From contig VGGL01000008.1 of NCBI GenBank assembly GCA_016868575.1, positions 1 to 47,869 of the forward strand: a stretch of 47,869 nt of DNA, given 5' to 3'. Origin of the DNA: Bacteroidota bacterium. Lineage in GTDB: Bacteria > Bacteroidota > Bacteroidia > Bacteroidales > FEN-979. The translations under genes and the position numbers were made by a program. The first letter of the stretch is position 1, and each line of letters starts with the position of its first letter. The notes under the pieces were generated by a model that was not told the DNA's origin, searched no databases, and worked only from the letters and a program-made list of their open reading frames with translations. This document shows positions 1-7,155 of the stretch, one piece after another.

Positions 1-1152
1 TCTTCTCTTTTTCAGAAAGACTTTCTGCTCACCTGGGATAAGACCAGGGATGAGTTGGAATTGGTGCTGGATGTTGCGGCTGCGTTGAAGCAGCTATATG
101 AATCCAATATCGCTACGCGCTGTTTTGAGTCGGCGCTGGCGGTGAGCCAGTTTCGGGACAAATCAACCCGGACCCGCTTCTCCTTTGCCTTTGCCGCCAA
201 CCTGCTGGGACTTACGGTGATGGATATGGATGAAGAGAAATCACAGATCGCCCATGGAGAGACTGTGCGGGAGACCGCCAACATGATCTCTTTTCTCACC
301 GAGATCATTGGCATCCGTGATGATATGTACCTCGGTGCCGGCCATACGTACATGCTCGAGGTTGCTGAAGCGCTGGATGACGGCCACCGGCAGGGAGTAC
401 TACACCAAAGGCCTGGTATCGTAAATCTACAGTGCGATGTGGATCATCCAACACAGTCGATGGCCGACCTCTTGCACCTGCGACAGGTGTTCGGCTCTCT
501 TGACAACCTCAAAGGGAAAAAGATCGCCATGACCTGGGCCTATTCACCAAGTTATGGAAAACCCCTCTCGGTGCCACAGGGGATCATCGGTTTGATGACC
601 CGCCTGGGTATGCTGGTCTCCCTTGCCTATCCCGAAGGATATGATCTTATCCCTGATGTGGTTGATCTATCCCGCAAACAAGCCGATAACAGCCGTGGAT
701 CATTCGAGGTGTCGCACTCCATGGAAGAGGCTTTCCGGGATGCCGACATCGTCTATCCAAAGAGCTGGGCGCCGTATCATGTGATGGAAAAAAGGACATC
801 TTTACTGCAAAACAGTGACAAAGAAGGCCTGAAAGAACTTGAGAAAGAATGTCTGGCCAACAATGCCCGTTTTACCGGCTGGGAGTGCGACGAACAAAAA
901 ATGAAGCTCACCCGCAATGGCAACGCCCTTTATATGCATTGCCTACCTGCCGACATCTCCGGTGTGTCATGCAAACAGGGAGAAGTGTCGAAAGAAGTGT
1001 TCGAGAAATACCGCATCGCCACTTACAAGGAAGCCGGCTTCAAGCCCTTCGTCATTGCTTCCATGATGTTGACCAACCGCTTCAAAGACCCGGTACGGCT
1101 GCTGGAAGAGATGGTGCAGCGGAACGAGAGGCGGGTGTGGAGGGCTGTTTAA
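1..1152 (+). CDS. ygeW: YgeW-type knotted carbamoyltransferase (5' partial)
   Basis: The reading frame is open to base 1, so the N-terminus lies outside the window; about 383 residues are present against roughly 400 in the family. The carbamoyl-phosphate loop STRTR is followed by SFAFA, then AHGETVRETANMISF, DHPTQSMAD, an MTWAYSPSYGKPLSVPQG block and MHCLPADISGVSC. These blocks match YgeW-like proteins rather than ordinary ornithine carbamoyltransferase (OTC): the AHGETVRE and ADISGVSC segments are YgeW hallmarks. The family transfers a carbamoyl group to an acceptor that remains unsettled, and genes often sit with purine-degradation functions. Upstream context is cut off. The gene is followed by a 190 bp spacer and an unrelated sigma-factor gene. 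Confidence 0.88.
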   Translation, partial: SSLFQKDFLLTWDKTRDELELVLDVAAALKQLYESNIATRCFESALAVSQFRDKSTRTRFSFAFAANLLGLTVMDMDEEKSQIAHGETVRETANMISFLTEIIGIRDDMYLGAGHTYMLEVAEALDDGHRQGVLHQRPGIVNLQCDVDHPTQSMADLLHLRQVFGSLDNLKGKKIAMTWAYSPSYGKPLSVPQGIIGLMTRLGMLVSLAYPEGYDLIPDVVDLSRKQADNSRGSFEVSHSMEEAFRDADIVYPKSWAPYHVMEKRTSLLQNSDKEGLKELEKECLANNARFTGWECDEQKMKLTRNGNALYMHCLPADISGVSCKQGEVSKEVFEKYRIATYKEAGFKPFVIASMMLTNRFKDPVRLLEEMVQRNERRVWRAV

Positions 1153-1206
1153 CGACAGAGTCACAGACTGTTAAAAATTCATAATAACCCCAAAAAAATA
1201 CTCAAT

Positions 1207-1237
1207 CTTGCATTTTCTAAAAATATCTTTATATTTG
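1207..1237 (+). promoter_or_regulatory. Bacteroidota-type promoter of the sigma-factor gene
   Basis: A TTG at 1208-1210 (-33 element) is followed after 19 bp by TATATTTG at 1230-1237, matching the Bacteroidota consensus TTTG-N19-TAnnTTTG. Transcription should start near 1244, giving a leader of about 100 nt before the sigma-factor ATG at 1342. Confidence 0.65.
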
Positions 1238-1341
1238 CACTGAATTAATCCATGTTTAACCTGCTCGCCACCTGGCGGCATAATATAGGAGACGGCTTAT
1301 AGAATAAACTTCTACCTCTTTTAAAAACAAAAGGAGGGCCT

Positions 1342-1926
1342 ATGAAAGCCAACTATGTCAGTGATCAGGATCTGATCAGCAGGTATCATTCCGGGCACGA
1401 GCCAAGTCTTGAAATCCTCATCCGCAGGCACAAGAGCCGCGTCTTCACCTATGTGTTGATGCTGGTGAAAGACAAAGACCTGGCTGAAGATATCTTCCAG
1501 GATACGTTTATCAAGGTGATCAATACCATCCGGTCGGGATGCTATAAAGAAGAAGGGAAATTCATCCAGTGGGTGATGCGCATCGCGCATAACCTGACCA
1601 TTGACCATTTCAGAAAGGCTAAACGACTCCCGACCGTTCCCAACAGCGAGAAATACGATGTGCTCAACAACCTTAAGATCACAGTGGAATCCGTGGAAGA
1701 GAAGTTGGTACTGGAACAGATCTACGACGATGTGAAGAAGCTGATCGACTACCTGCCCGATGAACAAAAGGAAGTGCTGCTGATGCGGCATTACGGTGAC
1801 CTGAGCTTCAAGGAGATCGCCGAGCAGACCAACGTGAGCATCAACACTGCCCTGGGTAGGATGCGCTATGCCTTGATAAACCTCCGGAAACTCATTAAAC
1901 AAAAGGAAATCATCCTCTCGGCATAA
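1342..1926 (+). CDS. ECF RNA polymerase sigma factor
   Basis: A 194-residue sigma-70-family protein of extracytoplasmic-function size. Region 2 spans about residues 10-80 and includes LAEDIFQDTFIKV and the helix with FIQWVMRIAHNLTIDHFRK. Region 4, about residues 120-185, carries LPDEQKEVLLMRHYGDLSFKEIAEQ and a helix-turn-helix ending in ALGRMRYALINLRK. No anti-sigma gene is adjacent; instead a 64-residue peptide gene follows after 65 bp. The start is supported by AGGAGG at 1332-1337, an unusually good Shine-Dalgarno sequence for this phylum. The regulon is unknown. Confidence 0.9.
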   Translation: MKANYVSDQDLISRYHSGHEPSLEILIRRHKSRVFTYVLMLVKDKDLAEDIFQDTFIKVINTIRSGCYKEEGKFIQWVMRIAHNLTIDHFRKAKRLPTVPNSEKYDVLNNLKITVESVEEKLVLEQIYDDVKKLIDYLPDEQKEVLLMRHYGDLSFKEIAEQTNVSINTALGRMRYALINLRKLIKQKEIILSA

Positions 1927-1967
1927 TTTTTTTCAGTTCCCATAATTTCCAAAATAATCCTCCGTTA

Positions 1968-1984
1968 GGTTATAAATAGTAACC
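1968..1984 (+). promoter_or_regulatory. Short inverted repeat before the small peptide gene
   Basis: GGTTA at 1968-1972 and TAACC at 1980-1984 flank an AT-rich 7-nt loop just upstream of the ATG at 1992. It could be a small leader hairpin or an operator. Five base pairs alone are weak evidence. Confidence 0.25.
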
Positions 1985-1991
1985 TGTAAAA

Positions 1992-2186
1992 ATGCCTATG
2001 GAGGATTCTTTTACCCCTGAACCATCATTATCGGACACTAACAAAGAACAGCGACCGAAAGAGATCTTATCCAGGTTTCATGTCTCATCGCCCCGTGAAT
2101 CGGTAATCCGAAATATCCTGAACTATTCCAAAGCCTTGTCAGTACTAAAACCGGCAGCCGGAACATTTCTGGTAATCGGAAATTAA
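1992..2186 (+). CDS. Small conserved-type peptide downstream of sigma factor
   Basis: A 64-residue, soluble, proline- and charge-rich peptide. The first half is probably disordered. The C-terminal part contains VIRNILNYSKALSVL followed by a short FLVIGN tail. From memory, short proteins with a NILNYSKAL-like C-terminus recur directly downstream of sigma-factor genes in Bacteroidota, which is why I call it coding; this is recall, not a search. It could be a small anti-sigma or co-regulator, but nothing in it demonstrates that. A second in-frame ATG two codons later is an alternative start. The stop codon is followed at once by a 7-bp hairpin. Confidence 0.6.
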   Translation: MPMEDSFTPEPSLSDTNKEQRPKEILSRFHVSSPRESVIRNILNYSKALSVLKPAAGTFLVIGN

Positions 2187-2201
2187 TGGAGAAGCTCCAT
2201 T
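2185..2201 (+). terminator. Possible terminator hairpin after the small peptide gene
   Basis: AATGGAG at 2185-2191 pairs perfectly with CTCCATT at 2195-2201 across a 3-nt loop and begins inside the stop codon. There is no U-tract, so it may be only a 3'-end hairpin. It sits in the convergent gap with rplS. Confidence 0.35.
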
Positions 2202-2241
2202 CGGAGCAGCATTGAAACTCAGAAAATCTGCGTGAAGGAAA

Positions 2242-2598
2242 CTACACGCGTTCTTCCTTGATGCGTGCTTTCTTGCCTGTGAGTCCTCGGAGGTAGAATA
2301 TCCTGGCACGGCGCACAACCCCACGCTTGTTCACATCAATCTTGTTAATGTTGGGTGAGGTTACGGGGAAAATACGCTCAACACCTACGTTTCCGGAGAT
2401 TTTTCTCACTGTGAAGGTTTCGGTCACGCCATGTCCCCGGCGTTGGATCACAACACCCTGGAAATTCTGGATACGTTCCTTGTTTCCTTCCTTGATCTTA
2501 TAATGAACCGTAATGGTATCTCCGGCTTTGAAAGAAGGGAGCTCATTCTCAGGAGCCAACATGTTCTCAACAAACTTGATCTTTTCAATATCCTTCAT
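2242..2598 (-). CDS. rplS: 50S ribosomal protein L19
   Basis: A 118-residue protein with the complete bL19 pattern: F(K)[50 protein letters not shown] and [19 protein letters not shown]19 sits at the 30S-50S interface of the ribosome. It is the last gene of the minus-strand run rex-ribF-MBL-trmD-rplS but has its own promoter-like element and a hairpin between it and trmD. Length is normal for the family and nothing is missing. Confidence 0.97.
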   Translation of the reverse strand: MKDIEKIKFVENMLAPENELPSFKAGDTITVHYKIKEGNKERIQNFQGVVIQRRGHGVTETFTVRKISGNVGVERIFPVTSPNINKIDVNKRGVVRRARIFYLRGLTGKKARIKEERV

Positions 2599-2628
2599 GG
2601 CGTAGCGTATTTATCTTAAAAAGGTTTG

Positions 2629-2636
2629 CAAAAATA
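2629..2636 (-). promoter_or_regulatory. -7 promoter element upstream of rplS
   Basis: Read on the minus strand this is TATTTTTG, a perfect TAnnTTTG, about 31 bp ahead of the rplS start. The -33 element is weak (a T-rich stretch without TTG). It overlaps the T-run of the hairpin at 2637-2653. Confidence 0.5.
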
Positions 2637-2653
2637 CGGATTTTATTAATCCG
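2637..2653 (-). terminator. Hairpin between trmD and rplS
   Basis: CGGATT and AATCCG pair perfectly over a 5-nt loop. On the minus strand the hairpin is followed by TATTTTT, so it looks like an intrinsic terminator for trmD whose T-run doubles as the rplS -7 box. Confidence 0.5.
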
Positions 2654-2703
2654 AAAAAGATTTCTGTAGAAATATTATCTTCACCTTCTGGGTGAGGGCT
2701 CCT

Positions 2704-3387
2704 TTATTGGTCTTCCGGAAGAAGCCCCGGCCTTCGTTTACGTGTCCGTTCCAGCGCCTGCTCCAGCTGCCATTTTCGGATCTCTTTCTCGTTGCCTGAC
2801 AACAGGATATCGGGGACTTTCATCCCCTCAAATTCAGCAGGCCGGGTATAGACAGGCGGCGAGATAAGCCCATCCTGAAAAGAATCAGACAGGGCGGAGG
2901 TCTCATCGTTGAGGGCTCCGGGAAGCAGCCTGACCACGACATCTGTGAGCACCATCGCGGCCAGTTCTCCGCCGGAGATGACATAATCACCAATGGAAAT
3001 CTCCCGGGTGACAAAGCGCTCCCTGACACGTTCATCCACCCCCTTGTAATGGCCGCAAAGAAGGAGCATGCCGCTTCGGGTCGAGAGAAAATTGGCTAAT
3101 TGCTGCGTCAAAGGCTCTCCATCAGGGCTCAGCATGATGATCTCATCATAGGTTTTGATACCAAGCAGGTGCCTGATACTTCTGGCAATGGGCTCCACCA
3201 TCATCACCATTCCGGCACCACCGCTGTAAGCGTAATCATCTACCTTCTTGTGCTTACCTGTGGCATGATCGCGGATGTTATGGAGACCAATGTTCACCAG
3301 CCCTTTTTCCCTGGCTCTCCGGATGATCGAGTGATCAAACGGACCGGCAAACATCTCTGGAAATATGGTCAGGATATCAATGTCCAT
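2704..3387 (-). CDS. trmD: tRNA (guanine37-N1)-methyltransferase
   Basis: A 227-residue SPOUT-class methyltransferase that makes m1G37 in tRNAs, using S-adenosylmethionine, to prevent frameshifting. The N-terminus [12 protein letters not shown] and the block [16 protein letters not shown] are diagnostic. The cofactor-binding knot appears as [13 protein letters not shown] and [16 protein letters not shown]. It starts 5 bp after the stop of the MBL-fold gene, so the two are co-transcribed. The pairing of trmD with rplS is widespread in bacteria. Confidence 0.96.
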   Translation of the reverse strand: MDIDILTIFPEMFAGPFDHSIIRRAREKGLVNIGLHNIRDHATGKHKKVDDYAYSGGAGMVMMVEPIARSIRHLLGIKTYDEIIMLSPDGEPLTQQLANFLSTRSGMLLLCGHYKGVDERVRERFVTREISIGDYVISGGELAAMVLTDVVVRLLPGALNDETSALSDSFQDGLISPPVYTRPAEFEGMKVPDILLSGNEKEIRKWQLEQALERTRKRRPGLLPEDQ

Positions 3388-3392
3388 GGTTG

Positions 3393-4178
3393 TCAGATGG
3401 TGATTTTTAATCCGTCATATGCCAGTTTGATGAAAGGGGGAAGGGAGACATTGACCTCTTCGTGAAGGCCAATAAAATGACTCATGTGCGTGAGATAAGC
3501 CTGCTCAGGTGCCAGCTTTACAAGTACCTCCACGGCTTCATCGATGCAAAAATGAGATGGGTGGCGGGATTTGCGAAGGGCGTTCAAAACAACCACTTTT
3601 GATCCCCGCATTTTTTCTATCTCAGCCTCCTCGATGAAATTGGCATCGGTGACATAGGAAAAGTCTCCGATCCGGTATCCGTGGATCGGCAAATGCTCAT
3701 GCATCGCCTGAATGGGGGTAAAGGTGATCCCGTTGATCTGGAATGGTTTCTCGGTGATATGGTGGATGTTCAGTTTGGGCGCACCCAGGTACCTGGATGA
3801 TTCTGCAAAGATGTACGGGAATTCCGTCTGGATGGCGCTGAGCATCCGCTTGGTACCATAAATATCGATCTTTTTGTTCAGCACATAGTTAAATGCCCTT
3901 ACATCATCCAGTCCGGCGATATGGTCACGGTGTTCATGGGTGAAGATGACGGCATTGAGGTTCGTGACCTTTTCCCGCAACATCTGGATGCGGAAATCGG
4001 GTCCGCAGTCGATAACGTAGGTGTGGCCGGCTGTTTCAATCATTACCGATGACCGAAACCGCTTATCATGAGGGTCAGATGAACAGCATACAGAACAGGT
4101 ACAGGTAATGACCGGGACGCCAATAGATGTTCCTGTTCCCAGGAAGGTGACAGTGATGGGTGGATGCTGGTCAGCCAT
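3393..4178 (-). CDS. MBL-fold metal-dependent hydrolase, PhnP-like
   Basis: A 261-residue metallo-beta-lactamase-fold protein. The N-terminus [13 protein letters not shown] and a cysteine cluster CTCSVC (26-31) resemble PhnP-type phosphodiesterases, whose extra zinc site uses such cysteines. The metal motif THEHRDH is at residues 80-86 (H81, H83, D85, H86), with later ligands plausibly in QAMHEH, YVTDANF and THMSHF. The product is probably a cyclic phosphodiesterase, but the substrate cannot be read from the sequence. It lies 11 bp downstream of ribF and 5 bp upstream of trmD in the same operon. Confidence 0.85.
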   Translation of the reverse strand: MADQHPPITVTFLGTGTSIGVPVITCTCSVCCSSDPHDKRFRSSVMIETAGHTYVIDCGPDFRIQMLREKVTNLNAVIFTHEHRDHIAGLDDVRAFNYVLNKKIDIYGTKRMLSAIQTEFPYIFAESSRYLGAPKLNIHHITEKPFQINGITFTPIQAMHEHLPIHGYRIGDFSYVTDANFIEEAEIEKMRGSKVVVLNALRKSRHPSHFCIDEAVEVLVKLAPEQAYLTHMSHFIGLHEEVNVSLPPFIKLAYDGLKITI

Positions 4179-4189
4179 GGAATACTGTT

Positions 4190-5119
4190 TTAGTAGATAA
4201 GTTCTTCTATGACTGATTTGTCGATCCTTAACTGGTTCTGCAGTTCGATGGGATCATGCAAGGGCTTTTCATCGCGGATCCTTTTATGGAACAGTAGTTT
4301 GCCATCTTGAATGGTTCGGCCTGCAAGGTCTTCGAACAGGTAAAAATCAACGACTGTTTGTAACGTATCGTGTGGGTTTTTCCGGATGAAGCACATCCCT
4401 CTGGAAGTAAAATCGCCGGAATGGAACGAGATGGCATACAGGCCGTTGGGAGGGATCAGTTTACATTCTTCCTCGATGGTCATCAGGTAGCTTGGAAAGC
4501 CGATCTTCTCGAGGATATCATGGCTATTGGTAACCGGTCCCATGATGGTGTATTGGGTATCAAGGTAGGCATTGGCTTTCTGGATATTTCCTTCCAGCAG
4601 CGCCCGGCGAATCTTGGTGGAGCTCACCGACTCATTCCGGATATCCTGCTCAGGGATCTCCTCAACCATGAAGTTATCTTTGGCGGATAACCTGCGAAGC
4701 TCCTCAAAATCACCTTCCCTGTTGTGTCCGAAATGGTGGTTGAAACCAACGATGATGCATTTGGCGTGAAGTTTTTCAAGCAGCATTTCACGGATAAAAT
4801 CGAGACTGGAAGTTTTCGAAAAAGCCAGTGTAAACTCGATGATAAGGAGGTTGTCAAGGCCGGTCTTTTCGAGCATTTCAATTTTTTCCCGCTGGCTGTT
4901 GATGAGTAAAAGATCTTTCCCTACCGTATCGGGATAAAGCACTTTCCTGGGGTGGGGGTTGAACGTGATCAGGGTGGATTCCCCGTTTATATCAGCGGCA
5001 ATTTTCTTTAACCTGTTGATAATGGCTTGATGCCCGATGTGCACACCGTCAAAAGAACCGGTTGTCACAACGGCTCGCTGAATTTCATGAACGTTATCGA
5101 GTCCGTAAAAGATTCTCAC
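4190..5119 (-). CDS. ribF: Bifunctional riboflavin kinase/FAD synthetase
   Basis: A 309-residue two-domain enzyme that converts riboflavin to FMN and then FAD. The N-terminal adenylyltransferase domain shows TTGSFDGVHIGHQAII (HxGH, near residues 20-35), FNPHPRKVL, VGFNHHFGHNREGD and SVSSTKIRRAL. The C-terminal flavokinase domain includes NGLYAISFH and a LFEDLAGRTIQD-like segment. Length is typical. It lies between rex and the MBL-fold gene on the same strand and would supply flavin for HydB and other flavoenzymes. Confidence 0.94.
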   Translation of the reverse strand: MRIFYGLDNVHEIQRAVVTTGSFDGVHIGHQAIINRLKKIAADINGESTLITFNPHPRKVLYPDTVGKDLLLINSQREKIEMLEKTGLDNLLIIEFTLAFSKTSSLDFIREMLLEKLHAKCIIVGFNHHFGHNREGDFEELRRLSAKDNFMVEEIPEQDIRNESVSSTKIRRALLEGNIQKANAYLDTQYTIMGPVTNSHDILEKIGFPSYLMTIEEECKLIPPNGLYAISFHSGDFTSRGMCFIRKNPHDTLQTVVDFYLFEDLAGRTIQDGKLLFHKRIRDEKPLHDPIELQNQLRIDKSVIEELIY

Positions 5120-5166
5120 TGGCGTAGTCGTTAATCGCTGTCGGTTGAACGAATTGTTTGTAAATG

Positions 5167-5784
5167 TTAATATTTGGTGAAATAAGCCACTTTTTCGAGT
5201 GAGGTGAGCATATCATATTCTTCCAGATAGGCGTGTGGTGACACGCTGAGTGATTTGGGAGAATAATTCAGGATGCCTTTGATGCCGCTGTTGATAAGGG
5301 TTTCGGCAACAGCCGCAGCCTGGGCTGCAGGAACCGTAATAATCCCGATCGTTATCTGCTCTTTCTGAATGATTTCCTGCATGGCTTCATTGGGATAGAT
5401 GGGCACACCGTCGTAGACTTTCCCGGTTTTTTCGGGGTTGACATCAAACCCGGCAATGATGGAAAGTTTGGATCGTCTTCCTTTGAAATAGCTGATGATG
5501 GCTTTCCCAAGATTTCCGATGCCGACAACCGCGACCCGTTGACCTGTTTCAGTATCAATGATATGCCCGATAAGGTCGATGAGTTCTTTGATGTCATAAC
5601 CTTTCCGAAGGTTTCCGGTGTACCCGATCAGCATGATGTCGCGGCGCACCTGCACGGGTGTGATATGAAGCAGGTTGGCGACTTCATGGGAGAAGATGTT
5701 GATCTTCCCCTGACCGAGGCAATCCAGCAGCGCCCGCCGGTACTGGCTCAAGCGCTCGACGGTTTTGTGTGGCAAGTGTTTCAT
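5167..5784 (-). CDS. rex: Redox-sensing transcriptional repressor Rex
   Basis: A 205-residue NADH/NAD+ sensor. The N-terminal winged helix (about 1-75) contains LPHKTVERLSQYRR and ITPVQVRRDI; a Rossmann domain follows with VGIGNLG (87-93) and the C-terminal swapped helix ends EKVAYFTKY. Rex binds DNA at low NADH and leaves when NADH accumulates, classically switching on fermentative and hydrogenase genes. A matching operator is present about 8.7 kb away at the hyd promoters. It begins 17 bp after the stop of a decayed kinase gene, which suggests it was once the tail of the hydrogenase signalling operon. Confidence 0.95.
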   Translation of the reverse strand: MKHLPHKTVERLSQYRRALLDCLGQGKINIFSHEVANLLHITPVQVRRDIMLIGYTGNLRKGYDIKELIDLIGHIIDTETGQRVAVVGIGNLGKAIISYFKGRRSKLSIIAGFDVNPEKTGKVYDGVPIYPNEAMQEIIQKEQITIGIITVPAAQAAAVAETLINSGIKGILNYSPKSLSVSPHAYLEEYDMLTSLEKVAYFTKY

Positions 5785-5801
5785 AAGGTTGAAAATATGT
5801 T

Positions 5802-6053
5802 TTATACTGTTGCCACCGGGAAATTGACTGTAAAGGTACTTCCTTTCTCGGGAATACTGTTTACAGTAATCGTACCCTGGTAGGCTTCAATGTATTTTTT
5901 GGAGATGGATAGTCCCAGTCCGCCGCTTCCTTGTAAGCTGAAAGGTCATTTCCAAGCTGTTTTTCCCGCATCATGGCCAGGTAGCCTTCCACTTCCTCTC
6001 CGGTAGCAACCTCCAGCACGCTGAAGCTGTATCCTTACTTTAACTTCGCGCAT
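5802..6053 (-). pseudogene. Relic of a sensor histidine kinase
   Basis: An ATG at 6053, 10 bp after the response-regulator stop, opens an 84-codon stretch that changes frame at least twice. The first frame gives MREVKVR. A second frame gives a coherent segment YSFSVLEVATGEEVEGYLAM and onward to LSAYK. The last frame encodes a clear HATPase G2 box and end: GSGGLGLSISKKYIEAY, then GTITVNSIPEKGSTFTVNF and a stop at 5802. The HisKA domain and the N and G1 boxes are absent, so it cannot be an active kinase. The gene order (kinase, regulator, kinase, rex) suggests a former redox/hydrogen signalling operon. Confidence 0.75.
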
Positions 6054-6063
6054 AAGCTAAGTT

Positions 6064-6459
6064 TTATTTCATCAAACGTTCAATTTCAACCTTTAAAACA
6101 TCTGCACGGATCCCTTTATCGACGAAAGCATCCGCGCGGATCCACTTCCGGTTGTTTTCATCGGTCACATCGAAATAAATCCCTGTTTCGGCTCTGACAC
6201 CGGTCAGGATGATCACCGGCACTTCAGGATATCTCTTCTTGATCTTGAAACTCAGGATAAATCCGCTGTCCTGGTTTTCCATCATCAGGTCGAGGATAGC
6301 CATATCCGGCCTGGTTTTACTGATGATATCCCCGGCTTCCTTCTGGCTTTCAGCCGTGATCGTGGCATATCCCATGCTTTCAACTTTCATCCTGGTCTGG
6401 AGCAGAAAGTCGATGTCGTCGTCTACGATCAATATGGTTTTCTTAACTGCTGGCATCAT
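6064..6459 (-). CDS. Single-domain response regulator
   Basis: A 131-residue CheY-like receiver. It has the acidic pocket DDD (12-14), phospho-acceptor D56 in MAILDLMMEN, the LTGV switch region, and VDKG carrying the conserved lysine. The track's longer N-terminus overlaps the upstream relic; ATG at 6459, 4 bp after that relic's stop, matches where receivers normally begin (KKTILIVDDD). No output domain is attached, so it would act by protein contact or as a phosphate relay. Both flanking kinase genes are broken, so its phosphate donor is missing or encoded elsewhere. The reading frame shows no damage. Confidence 0.88.
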   Translation of the reverse strand: MMPAVKKTILIVDDDIDFLLQTRMKVESMGYATITAESQKEAGDIISKTRPDMAILDLMMENQDSGFILSFKIKKRYPEVPVIILTGVRAETGIYFDVTDENNRKWIRADAFVDKGIRADVLKVEIERLMK

Positions 6460-6463
6460 ATGG

Positions 6464-6796
6464 TTAAGGTTTTCGTGGCAGGGTAATGGTGAACGTAGTA
6501 CCGGTCGGACCATACACCTGATCATCATTGGATTTCAAATGGATCTGTCCCTTGTGCATCTTGACGATCCCATAGATCAACGGCAGTCCCAGACACGTTC
6601 CTTTTCCATCTCCTTGGTGGAAAAGAATGGGGTGAAGATATTGTCCATGCTTCTCCCTTAGGATCCTTGTGATGGCTTTAACCGGACATTCCCTGACACA
6701 GGTAAAGCATACCCGGCACAGATCCTTGATCGTTGTGATCAGTTGGTGTCGAATCGGGTGTTCCGAATAGGATGGTATGGAGGCTTGCGAATTCAT
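6464..6796 (-). pseudogene. Internally deleted ferredoxin-histidine kinase
   Basis: Residues 1-50 form the start of a [4Fe-4S] ferredoxin-like domain (CRVCFTCVRECPVKAI). The sequence then jumps to the end of a histidine kinase ATPase domain: DNIFTPFFSTKE lies in the +1 frame and GKGTCLGLPLIYGIVKMHKG in the original frame. The second half of the ferredoxin, any sensor, HisKA and the N box are missing. Thus a large internal deletion plus a one-base frame change have left only the two ends. The 110-codon open frame is an accident of this fusion. It is the first gene after the restriction-modification insert and precedes the response regulator by 4 bp. Confidence 0.8.
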
Positions 6797-6876
6797 TTAT
6801 TTCTTGTAATAGCGTATGTAGGTCAGATTCTCTGTGAATAGTTCTATTCTGTTAAATCTGCAATTGATAATAACAG

Positions 6877-7155
6877 TCAGGTCGTCAGGATATTATTATT
6901 TTCGTTCTTGTTCCAGAAGTCTTCTATAGTATAAGTCTTAGTTTCTGGTTTATTTTCTAGTCTTATAGGTAAATCTTCAAGGGTGAAGCCGCATCTCTTG
7001 ATTTCGTCAACCTGCATAAACCTCTCTTCTGCATCTTTCAAATCTTTGCCAAGGACAAAAAAGTGGCGATAACCCGAACGGGTCATAAAAATGTATTCTT
7101 TTAGGTTTTGGCTCTCTTTAAGGCTTTCCCAAAGCTTATCCCTTTCGTCAATCAT
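6877..7155 (-). CDS. Small protein coupled to the type IIG enzyme gene
   Basis: A 92-residue charged, soluble protein that I do not recognise. Its ATG lies inside the end of the preceding restriction-modification gene (8-nt overlap at 7148-7155), a sign of translational coupling. Predicted content is helix-strand-helix, with SGYRHFFVLGKDLKDAEERF and KRCGFTLEDLP, and the tail is rich in Asn/Thr. AT-rich base use matches the neighbour and differs from the hyd genes, so both arrived together. It might be a specificity or control factor for the enzyme, but nothing proves it. Confidence 0.65.
   Translation of the reverse strand: MIDERDKLWESLKESQNLKEYIFMTRSGYRHFFVLGKDLKDAEERFMQVDEIKRCGFTLEDLPIRLENKPETKTYTIEDFWNKNENNNILTT

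Noticed and set aside
1-1152. Ornithine carbamoyltransferase
   Set aside because: The AHGETVRETANMISF and ADISGVSC blocks fit YgeW-type proteins better than OTC.
1261-1300. Hairpin GCCACCTGGC in the sigma-factor leader as a riboswitch
   Set aside because: The stem is short with a 2-nt loop and matches no riboswitch core I know.
6209-6661. 150-codon plus-strand ORF over the response regulator and kinase relic
   Set aside because: It is antisense to the recognisable receiver sequence and shows no domain of its own.
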